A stretch of 58,673 bases of DNA, taken from Pseudomonadota bacterium. Lineage in GTDB: Bacteria > Pseudomonadota > Gammaproteobacteria > Arenicellales > UBA868. Of the stretch, positions 37,556 to 45,430 are shown in pieces. The first letter of the stretch is position 1; every line of letters begins with the position of its first letter. The notes beneath the pieces were generated by a model. It saw only the letters and a list, made by a program, of their open reading frames with translations. It was not told the origin of the DNA and did no database searches. Location: contig PBDS01000048.1 in assembly GCA_002718155.1 (NCBI GenBank), positions 27,562 through 86,234 on the forward strand, given 5' to 3'. The translations under genes and the position numbers were made by a program.

Positions 37556-38566
37556 ATGAAACTCGCAGACCTTGCCGACCTGATTGGCGGCACCTGCCGC
37601 GGTGATGTCGCTCTGGAAGTCAAGGCACTTGCTACCCTGGAAGCGGCTGGCAGCAGTGAGGTGACCTTTCTGGCGAGTTCAAGGCTCAGGCCGCAGCTTG
37701 AGCAGTGCCGAGCCGCCGCGGTCATATTGAGAGAGGAGGATCTGCCGTCCTGGAAAGGCCCGGCGATTGTCTGTGACGATCCGCAAGTTGCCTATGGGCG
37801 GGCGGCGCGGGCCTTCGACACCAGTCCGGTTTCAGAACCCGGTGTACATCCTTCTGCAATCGTATCGAAGAACGCGTCGCTGAAGGATTCAGTGTCAATT
37901 GGGGCGGGTTGCGTAATTGAGGCGGAAGTGGATATCGGCGATGGAGTCGCCCTGGGACCAGGGTGCGTGGTGGAATCTGGAGCCGTCATAGGTCCTCAGA
38001 CCCGCCTTAACGCGAACGTCACAGTGGCTTGTCGTGTCAGGATCGGAGCTGGTTGCTATGTCCAGAGCGGCGCAGTGTTGGGCAGTGATGGCTTTGGTAA
38101 TGTCAAAGAGGATGGTCGATGGGTCCGGATTCCCCAGTTGGGCGGTCTCGAGATCGGTGACGATGTCCAGGTCGGGGCGGGCACCACGATAGATCGAGGG
38201 GCTCTGGGTGACACGTTGATCGGGCGAGGAGTGGTGATCGACAACCTCGTTCACATTGCCCACAACGTCAAAATCGGTGAACACACTGCCATCGCTGCGT
38301 GTGTTGCGATCGCCGGCAGTACGGTAATCGGTAGCCGCTGTACACTGGCTGGAGTCGTCGGTGTGGCAGATCACGTGACTATTGTCGATGATGTGCACCT
38401 GACCGGTATGTCCATGGTAACCGGTTCCATCACCAAACCGGGTGTCTATTCGTCCGGTACTGGACTCATGCCCAGTAAGGAGTGGCGCCGCAGCGCAGTA
38501 CGTTTCCGGCAACTGGATGATCTGGCAAAACGATTGGCGGTTTTAGAGAAAAGGGTTCTCGAGTGA
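37556..38566 (+). CDS. lpxD: UDP-3-O-(3-hydroxyacyl)glucosamine N-acyltransferase
   Basis: Adds the second 3-hydroxyacyl chain in lipid A synthesis. The 336 residues have the N-terminal uridine-binding domain (to about residue 95) and a long left-handed beta-helix of hexapeptide repeats. The catalytic His is in NLVHIAHNVKIG, and GSDGFGNVKEDGRWVRIPQLGGLEIGDDVQVGAGTTIDRGAL is the family signature. LpxD usually sits in bamA-skp-lpxD-fabZ-lpxA-lpxB. Here it stands alone between hemE and a phosphate transporter, so it may be a relocated single copy or a paralogue. Confidence 0.94.
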   Translation: MKLADLADLIGGTCRGDVALEVKALATLEAAGSSEVTFLASSRLRPQLEQCRAAAVILREEDLPSWKGPAIVCDDPQVAYGRAARAFDTSPVSEPGVHPSAIVSKNASLKDSVSIGAGCVIEAEVDIGDGVALGPGCVVESGAVIGPQTRLNANVTVACRVRIGAGCYVQSGAVLGSDGFGNVKEDGRWVRIPQLGGLEIGDDVQVGAGTTIDRGALGDTLIGRGVVIDNLVHIAHNVKIGEHTAIAACVAIAGSTVIGSRCTLAGVVGVADHVTIVDDVHLTGMSMVTGSITKPGVYSSGTGLMPSKEWRRSAVRFRQLDDLAKRLAVLEKRVLE

Positions 38567-38721
38567 GTGTGTGATCTGTTGCCCAAAGGCAAGGATAAGA
38601 AAGCATGGGTGAAAAATGTCACCAAACTGTAGCAATCGATCTATCTGATTCCACCTTGAGAACACGCAAAGGGGCAGCGGTTTATGACAACGAAAAATTC
38701 TGGTAGTAGAAGATAGTATGC

Positions 38722-39975
38722 ATGGTATTCGTATCTGAAATTCCGATGGCGCTGTGGATTGCTGGGGGCCTGGCGCTCTATATGGCCTGGGCTATCGGTG
38801 CCAATGACGTCGCCAATGCTATGGGCACCAGTGTCGGTTCAGGGGCACTGACGGTTTGGGGCGCAATTCTGGTCGCTGCAGTTTTTGAGTTCGGGGGTGC
38901 ATTCTTTGCCGGTGGTCACGTGACCGACACGGTTAGAAAAGGGATGCTGGATCTCTCCCTGATCAGTCGTGAGCAACTGATCTACGGTATGTTGGGTTCG
39001 CTCGCTGCAGCGGGTACGTTACTGATTGGCGCAACCCGGTTTGGACTGCCGGTTTCCACCACCCATTCCATCGTCGGGGCAATCGTTGGATTCGGTGCTG
39101 TCGCGATTGGCCCCGATGTCGTCAACTGGCCAAAAATCGGCCAGATTGTTCTGTCGTGGCTGACATCACCCTTGATCGCAGGGGTCATTGCCTTCATTAT
39201 TTTTCAGATCACCCGAGCAAATATTCTGGACACAAAGGATCCGATCCTACGAATCCGGCGGCTTGGCCCGGTGTTCTTTTTCTTCGTTTTCTTCATTATC
39301 GGGCTGGTGACGCTTTTCAAAGGATTGAAACCACTGAAACTCGACTTAGATCTCAAAGAGGCATTACTGGGGTCAGTCGCCCTTGGATTAGTGGGTACGG
39401 CAATTGGTGCGTTCTTTATTCGTCGCGTTCAACTGGGAGAGGAAGATCCAAAACATCGATTCAGTCGTGTCGAGAAGATCTTCGTCGTACTTCAGATTCT
39501 GACAGCCTGTGCGATCGCTTTCGCTCACGGGTCCAACGACGTCGCCAATGCTATCGGTCCTCTGGCTGCCGTAACCAGTGCGATCGGTGGTGCCGAACTG
39601 GGGGGCAAAGCGCCGGTCGCCGCATGGATGCTGGCTATCGGAGGATTAGGAATCGTGGTTGGTCTTGCTACCTGGGGTTACCGGGTGATGGAGACCGTTG
39701 GCAAGCGCATCACCGAACTGACGCCCAGTCGTGGTTTTGCAGCTCAGTTGGCTGCCGCGACAACTATCGTGGTCGCGTCGCGACTGGGGATTCCGGTTTC
39801 GACGACTCATACCCTGGTGGGTGCGGTGCTGGGTGTTGGTCTGGCTCGTGGGATCAGCGCATTGGACCTGCGTGTCGTGGGTAAGATCATCGCATCCTGG
39901 GTCGCCACCCTGCCGATCGCAGCAGTATTATCCATGTTCTTTTATTTTTTCTTCAAAGGCCTGTTGTCAGGCTAG
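38722..39975 (+). CDS. pit: Inorganic phosphate transporter, Pit family
   Basis: Membrane phosphate or metal-phosphate symporter. The 417 residues contain about ten hydrophobic segments and the duplicated PiT signature: AIGANDVANAMGTSVGSGALT near the N-terminus and AHGSNDVANAIGPLAAV in the second half, plus two copies of GLPVSTTHSIVGAIVG / GIPVSTTHTLVGAVLG. A hydrophilic loop separates the halves. It is followed nine bases later by a DUF47 gene, the usual partner. I see no Pho box in the 155 bases upstream. Confidence 0.95.
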   Translation: MVFVSEIPMALWIAGGLALYMAWAIGANDVANAMGTSVGSGALTVWGAILVAAVFEFGGAFFAGGHVTDTVRKGMLDLSLISREQLIYGMLGSLAAAGTLLIGATRFGLPVSTTHSIVGAIVGFGAVAIGPDVVNWPKIGQIVLSWLTSPLIAGVIAFIIFQITRANILDTKDPILRIRRLGPVFFFFVFFIIGLVTLFKGLKPLKLDLDLKEALLGSVALGLVGTAIGAFFIRRVQLGEEDPKHRFSRVEKIFVVLQILTACAIAFAHGSNDVANAIGPLAAVTSAIGGAELGGKAPVAAWMLAIGGLGIVVGLATWGYRVMETVGKRITELTPSRGFAAQLAAATTIVVASRLGIPVSTTHTLVGAVLGVGLARGISALDLRVVGKIIASWVATLPIAAVLSMFFYFFFKGLLSG

Positions 39976-39984
39976 GAGCAAACC

Positions 39985-40653
39985 ATGGCCTGGATAGACA
40001 AACTGGTTGGACGTTCACCAATCGGCCCGATGCAGAAGCATATGCAGATGGCCATTCTGTGTGCCCGGGAGGTCATTCCTTTACTCGAGGCGATGTCGGC
40101 TGCCGATGATGAAGCCATTCGAAATCGTCGTGCGGAGATCGATCGATTGGAGCATGAAGCAGACCAGCTCAAGCACGAAATTCGAAGTCATATGCCCAGA
40201 CGATTCATGATGGCAATGGATCGCCGGACCATGCTCGAGATCCTGGACTACCAGGACTCCATCGCGGACGTCACCCAGGATATTGCCGAATTGGCTGATC
40301 AGCGCAGTATGCATCTTCCAGATACGCTCAAGGAACCTGTACTGTCCCTGGCCCATCGGGTTCTGGCCGCCTGCGAGCAGGGCCAGCGTATCGTCGACGA
40401 ACTCGATGAACTGGTTGAGACCGGATTTGGTGAGGGCGAAGTCGCCCGGGTAGATGAAATGATTACTGAACTGGGCCGGCTGGAGAGTGAGACCGATGCT
40501 GAGTTGGATCGGGCTGCCAGAGCGCTCTTTGCAAAGGAAGAAGAGCTTGGTGTTGCCACGGTCTTCTGGCACCAGATCATTCTATGGATTGCTAATCTTG
40601 CCGACCTTTCGGAACGTGTGGGTAACCGTCTCCGACTGCTCATCGCCACCTGA
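39985..40653 (+). CDS. DUF47/TIGR00153 PhoU-like protein
   Basis: All-helical cytoplasmic protein of the PhoU-related DUF47 family, nearly always encoded beside a Pit transporter and thought to modulate it. The 222 residues start with LVGRSPIGPMQKHMQ, a typical family opening, and contain metal-binding-type helices such as IDRLEHEADQLKHEIRSHMPRRFMMAMDRRTMLEILDYQDSIADVTQDIA. It is cotranscribed with pit and ends 37 bases from the convergent channel gene. The exact role is not established for the family. Confidence 0.9.
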   Translation: MAWIDKLVGRSPIGPMQKHMQMAILCAREVIPLLEAMSAADDEAIRNRRAEIDRLEHEADQLKHEIRSHMPRRFMMAMDRRTMLEILDYQDSIADVTQDIAELADQRSMHLPDTLKEPVLSLAHRVLAACEQGQRIVDELDELVETGFGEGEVARVDEMITELGRLESETDAELDRAARALFAKEEELGVATVFWHQIILWIANLADLSERVGNRLRLLIAT

Positions 40654-40690
40654 TCCAGTAATCAGTTGTCAGTGAATTGGCTGGATGGAT

Positions 40691-41374
40691 TCAGCGATCC
40701 GGTGAACATGACTGGCGGGGCGTAAGCCAGCCAAAGACAACCGTCGCCACCACAGCACCAACCAACTGGGCCAGAACAAAGCCCGGAGCATGGGCTGGAT
40801 AGATACCGCTGAATGTATCGGTAAGACTGCGGGCGATGGTCACAGCGGGGTTGGCGAAGGACGTCGACGCCGTAAACCAGTAAGCGGCGGTAATATATAG
40901 GCCAACCATGTAGGCGACGGCTTCTGGTCGCCGGCTCAGCGTCCCGAGAATCGTTGCGACGAGGCCAAAGGTCGCAACTGCTTCCGAAAACCACTGGGCG
41001 CCGCCTGTTCTTTGGTGGCTCGAGAACTGAAGGAGATCCTGGGCAAACATCAGGTGTGCCGCCCAGGTGCCGATGCAGCCCCCCACGATCTGCACAGCGA
41101 CGTAGGCAATTGCAGCACCGATCGTGATTTCCCGGCGGACAAGAAAGGATAACGTAACCGCAGGATTCAAATGGGCGCCAGAGACCGGGCCGAAGATCGT
41201 GATCAGGACAACCAATATCGCGCCAGTAGGAATGGTGTTGCCGAGAAGCGCGATCGCGGCGTTTCCTCCGGCAAGGGCTTCCGCCATGATGCCAGAGCCA
41301 ACGACTGTGGCGAGCAACAGGGCAGTGCCAAGTGTTTCGGCGGCCAGTCTTCGGGTTAATTCAGACTCGTTCAT
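40691..41374 (-). CDS. MIP-family channel (AqpS-like aquaglyceroporin of an ars cluster)
   Basis: Six-helix channel of the aquaporin superfamily with both Asn-Pro-Ala motifs: GAHLNPAVT near residue 66 and SFANPAVTIARS near residue 175. The residue just after the second NPA is Val; most aquaporins and glycerol channels have the selectivity-filter Arg there. A widened filter of this kind is characteristic of the arsenite-associated AqpS type, as far as I recall. The gene lies 21 bases after an arsC remnant and downstream of an arsR remnant, which supports a former role in arsenite exit after arsenate reduction. The 227-residue frame is intact. Confidence 0.85.
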   Translation of the reverse strand: MNESELTRRLAAETLGTALLLATVVGSGIMAEALAGGNAAIALLGNTIPTGAILVVLITIFGPVSGAHLNPAVTLSFLVRREITIGAAIAYVAVQIVGGCIGTWAAHLMFAQDLLQFSSHQRTGGAQWFSEAVATFGLVATILGTLSRRPEAVAYMVGLYITAAYWFTASTSFANPAVTIARSLTDTFSGIYPAHAPGFVLAQLVGAVVATVVFGWLTPRQSCSPDR

Positions 41375-41395
41375 ATTCTGGTTTTAGTCGGCTAG

Positions 41396-41808
41396 TTAGA
41401 AAAGTGGGTTCGATCAATTTGAGTCAGTTGCCCTTGGAAAATGCCTGGAACAGTGGGCCCGACTGACAAACGGGTCAGTGCATTCCCAATGGGTAGCCAC
41501 CGGCCATTCCGATCAGACAGGACAGGTTTCGGCGGCTGCGTTGTCGCAGACCTTAAACATAAAATCAATGTTTGGCACATCGATACCCGTGACTTCATTC
41601 TAGCTCTTGGGACGTAGCTGGTTGGCGGCATATTGTTGACACCTGAGAAGCTTCAAAGCTGCAGGGTGGGCCTCACCTTTGGGAAAACTGCCGGCACTGT
41701 AAGCTTTGAATTGCCCGTCTCCGGTTCGATTAAGGATCCTTCAACGAGGATGCTGCAGGTTGAGTTGCCGGTACACAGAAAGGGTACGCCGTAAATCTTT
41801 TGATCCAT
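41396..41808 (-). pseudogene. arsC: Decayed arsenate reductase (thioredoxin-type ArsC)
   Basis: Reading the minus strand in two frames recovers an ArsC of the low-molecular-weight phosphatase type. It opens MDQKIYGVPFLCTGNSTCSILVEG, shifts frame by a one-base deletion, and continues ILNRTGDGQFKAYSAGSFP, KGEAHPAALKLL, IDVPNIDFMFKVCDNAAAETCPV and WPVATHWECTDPFV. Stops interrupt it at the Trp positions of the family motifs SKSWDEF (TAG) and CPVW (TGA), and a third stop lies near the end. The P-loop CX5R has lost its Arg (CTGNSTC). It cannot encode an active enzyme. Homology is judged by eye from family motifs. Confidence 0.85.
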
Positions 41809-41837
41809 GACTTGACGCTCGAAGTACTATGCGGAGC

Positions 41838-42184
41838 CTACACGTTGGCCGGTTTCTTGGAGTGTGGGGTTGTACCAAGGAGTGTTCTGCACAGTTCCGG
41901 ATTGCCGTTACAGCAATCTTTGACAAGCTGGTCTAGCAAATGGCGAATTCCTCCGGTGTCGATACGGTAGATGATGGAGCGTCCCTGTCGGGCCGACCTG
42001 AGCAGTCCGGCTCGGGTCAGAACAGCCAGATGTGTCGACAGAGTGTTGTGTGGTACCCGAGCTGGTGGGCAATGTCACCGGCAGCGAGCCCGTCCGAATT
42101 CTTCCGAACCAGTAGACGAAAGACCTGCAGAAGGCTGGCTTGGGCCAGGGCGGAAAAGGTGTTCACGACTAACGAATCGTCCAT
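41838..42184 (-). pseudogene. arsR: Frameshifted ArsR-family repressor
   Basis: The ATG at 42184 opens MDDSLVVNTFSALAQASLLQVFRLL, a typical ArsR start, up to AGDIAHQLG. After GGG the frame breaks; one added G restores VPHNTLSTHLAVLTRAGLL, RSARQGRSIIYRID and a tail KDCCNGNPELCRTLLG, ending at TAG (41838-41840). The winged helix-turn-helix is otherwise complete, and the C-terminal Cys-Cys...Cys resembles arsenite-binding sites of ArsR proteins with C-terminal thiols. As written the product stops after about 55 residues, inside the recognition helix. The break is at a short G run, so an assembly error is possible, but the neighbouring arsC is clearly decayed. Confidence 0.85.
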
Positions 42185-42285
42185 ATGTCGAGTATTATCG
42201 AAATAAATTTGCGGAATAACCACTAGACCGGTTTTACAAGGCGGTGTATACGGGAGTGAAGGTTCCAACCGAGAAACCCCGACAG

Positions 42286-42993
42286 ATGCCGGATTCTTCA
42301 AACCCTGGACGCAGTGACCCACCAATCCGTGGCAGTGGTGATCCACCTGTTCGTCCCCGGGATGCCAGTTCCCTGATCGTCACTCGAAAAAGAGGAAGTA
42401 AACTTTATGTCCTCATGGGCCGGCGCAATTTGGCTGCCCGCTTTATGCCAGGTGTGTTCGTGTTTCCCGGGGGCGCTGTCTCAGCCGCAGACAGTCAGAT
42501 GAAACCGGCCACCGAACTGGATCCTGCCTATACCAATCTGATGGGGGTCAGTCGTTCTCATCCGAGGGCCAGGGCGCTGGCCATAACGGCCATTCGGGAA
42601 ACCTGGGAGGAGACGGGCATGCTGCTCGGTGTATCCGGTGAATTCAAAGGCAGGCCGGCGCCCCCCTGGCGATCAATTGTAGAACTCGGCATGGTGCCGG
42701 ACTTGCAGCACCTGCGTTACGTCGGTAGGGCCATTACGCCGAGTTTCAGCAAGATCCGCTTCCATGCCCGCTTCTTCATGGTCGATGCCTCCTGGCTGAG
42801 TGGTGACCTTCAAGGTGACGGAGAGCTTGTTGAGATCGGCTGGTGGAATGTGGATCAACTCGCTGCGCTGGAAATGCGGAACATCACTCGTTTTATGTTG
42901 GAACGGGCCATTGCGTTGTCACGCGGTGAAGCGGATGACCGGCCAACACCTTTGTTCAGTTGGCGGGGAAGCCGCCAGGTGACCTGGAAGTGA
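42286..42993 (+). CDS. Nudix hydrolase, NUDT19-like with split Nudix box
   Basis: Predicted pyrophosphohydrolase of nucleoside-diphosphate-linked substrates, possibly CoA-like esters. The catalytic half-motif is AIRETWEETGMLLG (REx2EExG). The Gly-rich part FVFPGGAVS lies about 45 residues earlier instead of directly before it, the kind of insertion seen in NUDT19-type proteins. I choose ATG 42286 (235 residues); the GTG at 42244 would add 14 residues without clear structure. It ends three bases from the convergent metallo-hydrolase gene. The substrate cannot be read from the sequence. Confidence 0.8.
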   Translation: MPDSSNPGRSDPPIRGSGDPPVRPRDASSLIVTRKRGSKLYVLMGRRNLAARFMPGVFVFPGGAVSAADSQMKPATELDPAYTNLMGVSRSHPRARALAITAIRETWEETGMLLGVSGEFKGRPAPPWRSIVELGMVPDLQHLRYVGRAITPSFSKIRFHARFFMVDASWLSGDLQGDGELVEIGWWNVDQLAALEMRNITRFMLERAIALSRGEADDRPTPLFSWRGSRQVTWK

Positions 42994-42996
42994 GCG

Positions 42997-43899
42997 CTAT
43001 CCGGTGTAACTAAAGAGTACCCCCCGGCCAGTGTCTTCCAGGGCTGTGACCTCGCCTAGTCTCTGCAGATGCTCAAGCGATGCCAGGGTCGATAGACCGG
43101 CTGCAGTCCGCAGCGTCGGCTGGATATCAGGGTAAAGGGATGGCACCATGTCGTTGATTCTCTGGGTTCCAGTTCTGAGCAGTTCTCGAATCGCCTTGAT
43201 GCGCGCTAGCCGGTGTTCAATCAGGGCCAAGATATAGAGCGCTGGATCAGTAACGGGTGGGCCGTGAGTCGGCCACAGGCAGGCATCACTGCGCTTGCGA
43301 AGTTTCTCCAGGCTTGTCAGGTAGTCGGTCATATTGCCGTCAGGCGGGATGATGACGGTGGTCGACCAGCCCATGACGTGGTCACCACTGAACAGTAAAT
43401 CGTGCTGCTCCCAGGAAAAGCACATGTGATTGCTGGTGTGGCCGGGGGTGTGCACACAGCACAGCTCCCAGTTACGGCCAGAGATAGAATCGCCATCTGT
43501 GACAGAAATATCGGGAGAAAATGCCAGGTCGATGCCTTCTTCCATATGAACGGCCTGGTCACCGCCAGGATGACCATGGGGCCCAAAACCATAGGTCTTT
43601 GCACCAGTCGCGGCTTGCAATGGGCGGGCGGCGGGCGAGTGATCCTGATGGCAGTGAGTGACTATGATGTGGCTGATAGTTTCTTTTGCAAGACCGTCCA
43701 GTAGTGCCTGGACATGACCCGGATCGTCTGGACCGGGATCTATCACTGCGACTTCACCTTCACCGACGATGTAGGTACCGGTGCCATGAAATGTGAAAGG
43801 TCCGGGGTTTCTTGCGGTCAGTCGACGAACACCCTCCGAGACCGGCTCTATAACGCCGTACTGAAAATCATGCGTGTGTAGAAAAGGGATATCGGCCAC
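42997..43899 (-). CDS. Metallo-beta-lactamase-fold hydrolase (LACTB2-like)
   Basis: Probable metal-dependent hydrolase. The HxHxDH motif is THCHQDHSPAARPL near residue 85, followed by further metal ligands in VHTPGHTSNHMCF and FSGDHVMGW, and a C-terminal winged-helix-like domain with LYILALIEHRLARIKAIRELL, as in LACTB2 and related hydrolases. N-terminal block GPFTFHGTGTYIVGEGEVAVIDPGPDD also fits. It lies 16 bases after bpt on the same strand. The substrate is unknown. Confidence 0.85.
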   Translation of the reverse strand: MADIPFLHTHDFQYGVIEPVSEGVRRLTARNPGPFTFHGTGTYIVGEGEVAVIDPGPDDPGHVQALLDGLAKETISHIIVTHCHQDHSPAARPLQAATGAKTYGFGPHGHPGGDQAVHMEEGIDLAFSPDISVTDGDSISGRNWELCCVHTPGHTSNHMCFSWEQHDLLFSGDHVMGWSTTVIIPPDGNMTDYLTSLEKLRKRSDACLWPTHGPPVTDPALYILALIEHRLARIKAIRELLRTGTQRINDMVPSLYPDIQPTLRTAAGLSTLASLEHLQRLGEVTALEDTGRGVLFSYTG

Positions 43900-43915
43900 G
43901 GTTCAAGCGGCAAAT

Positions 43916-44632
43916 TCAGTCAACCGTCGTCCAGATGCCGGTCTCCGGGCAAAAAGCCTGCAGGGGATGAAACTGGTTTTTGTAGGCCATTTTCTGGCAG
44001 TCTTTGATCCAGTATCCGAGGTAAAGCCAGTCGTACTCGATGCGTCGGGCCAGTTCTATTTGTTTCAGGATCATAAGGGTTCCCGGGCCCCGGTATGATT
44101 CGTCGGGATCGAAGAAGGTATAGACAGCCGAAAGGCCATTGGCAACGTGATCCATGACGGACACTGCAAGCAGTCGGCGACCAATTCTCAACTCGACGGT
44201 AAAGGTGTCGATGTTTGAATTGATCAGGAACTGCCTGTATTTGGCGGGATCGGGATCATCCATGCTGTCACCGGTGTGGCGATTGGACTGGTAACGACGG
44301 TACAAAGAGAAATGCTCTTCGCTGAACCGGGGTGCTCCAAGCTCCAGGCTGATGTCTTTATTTCGTTTCAGGGTTCGCTGCTGGGAGCGGCTGGGCTCAA
44401 AGTGGTTGACCGGAATCCGCACGGACCGACACTGGCTACAGCCGGGACAATGTGGCCGGTAGTAGAGTGTCCCATTTCGTCTGAAACCGTGGCTGATCAG
44501 ACTGTCGTAAAGAGCGGGTGTCACATCGAAGCGGGGATCTACCAGGAGATTGGCAGCGGTCTGGTCACCAAGATAGGGGCACCGATGCTGGGTGGATTTG
44601 TACAGGTCCGGTGCAGTCTGTTGTCGGGTCAT
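43916..44632 (-). CDS. bpt: Aspartate/glutamate leucyltransferase (Bpt)
   Basis: Transfers leucine from Leu-tRNA to N-terminal Asp or Glu of proteins, marking them for ClpAP through ClpS (the bacterial N-degron pathway). The 238 residues carry the family features [65 protein letters not shown] and [20 protein letters not shown]. The start overlaps the aat stop by four bases. In many genomes aat-bpt is followed by infA and clpA; here a metallo-hydrolase follows instead. Confidence 0.94.
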   Translation of the reverse strand: MTRQQTAPDLYKSTQHRCPYLGDQTAANLLVDPRFDVTPALYDSLISHGFRRNGTLYYRPHCPGCSQCRSVRIPVNHFEPSRSQQRTLKRNKDISLELGAPRFSEEHFSLYRRYQSNRHTGDSMDDPDPAKYRQFLINSNIDTFTVELRIGRRLLAVSVMDHVANGLSAVYTFFDPDESYRGPGTLMILKQIELARRIEYDWLYLGYWIKDCQKMAYKNQFHPLQAFCPETGIWTTVD

Positions 44633-45330
44633 GACAGCTGTAGGCCTTCGAACTCAATGTCCCATAGACCGGGAGTATCCACTGCATCCAGTGCCAGGCG
44701 GAGATGGGCGATGAAATCGGTTCGGGGAATACTCTGGGCGCCCAGTGAGAAAAGATGATCGGAGGGAAGCTGGCAGTCGATCACCTCAAACTTTTTATCG
44801 GTTAGGATCCTGACCAGCCCGACGAGACCGACTTTGGAGGCATCGCGGGCACGACTGAACATGCTTTCGCCAAAGAATACACGGCCTATAGCAACACCGT
44901 ACAACCCACCTACGAGACATTCATCTTGCCAGACCTCCAGCGAATGGGCGTAACCGTCACGATTCAGTTGCGTGTAGGCATCCATCATATGGGCCGTGAT
45001 CCAGGTGCCACCCTCGGATTCCCCCGATCGAGGGGCCGCGCAGCTCTGGATTACCGCCCCAAACGCGCGGTCGGTCGTGATACGGAAACCCTGTTTTCGG
45101 AGAGAACTGCGCAGACTGCGTTTGACCCGGAGTTGTTCAGGATAGAGTACAGTTCTGGGATCCGGTGACCACCAGAGAATCGGCTGGCCGGTGCTGTACC
45201 AGGGGAAAATGCCTTGCCGGTAGGCCGCGAGCAATCGACCACTGCTCAGATCACCACCTATAGCCAGAAGACCCTCAGGGGTGGCGGTCTCCAACGGCGG
45301 AAACGCGTATTGTTCGAACTGTCCTGACAT
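44629..45330 (-). CDS. aat: Leucyl/phenylalanyl-tRNA--protein transferase
   Basis: Adds Leu or Phe from charged tRNA to proteins with N-terminal Arg or Lys, creating N-degrons. The 233 residues include the signature [35 protein letters not shown] near the N-terminus, [43 protein letters not shown] and [19 protein letters not shown]. It is the first gene of aat-bpt. Together with Bpt it covers both classes of secondary destabilising residue. Confidence 0.95.
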   Translation of the reverse strand: MSGQFEQYAFPPLETATPEGLLAIGGDLSSGRLLAAYRQGIFPWYSTGQPILWWSPDPRTVLYPEQLRVKRSLRSSLRKQGFRITTDRAFGAVIQSCAAPRSGESEGGTWITAHMMDAYTQLNRDGYAHSLEVWQDECLVGGLYGVAIGRVFFGESMFSRARDASKVGLVGLVRILTDKKFEVIDCQLPSDHLFSLGAQSIPRTDFIAHLRLALDAVDTPGLWDIEFEGLQLS

Positions 45331-45430
45331 GGCGTTTCGGGTTCTCGTAGGTCGGTATGTCCGTGATCGGCCGTTGGACAGAGTTTATATCCATCTTGAG
45401 GAGTCCGCGAGACCTCTTTCGATGAGTGAT

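Noticed and set aside
37895-38512. 205-residue ORF antisense to lpxD
   Set aside because: The regular hexapeptide repeats of LpxD create an open antisense frame with Asp/Thr/His bias. No domain is recognisable.
38579-38592. TTGCC-CAAA-GGCAA hairpin after lpxD as a terminator
   Set aside because: The stem is only five base pairs and no T-run follows.
39156-39884. 242-residue same-strand ORF inside pit
   Set aside because: An alternative frame of the transporter gene, rich in Arg, Cys and Trp; the Pit frame has clear duplicated signatures.
41392-41631. 79-residue ORF between the channel gene and arsR
   Set aside because: It is an out-of-frame reading of the arsC remnant; the ArsC motifs lie in the neighbouring frames.
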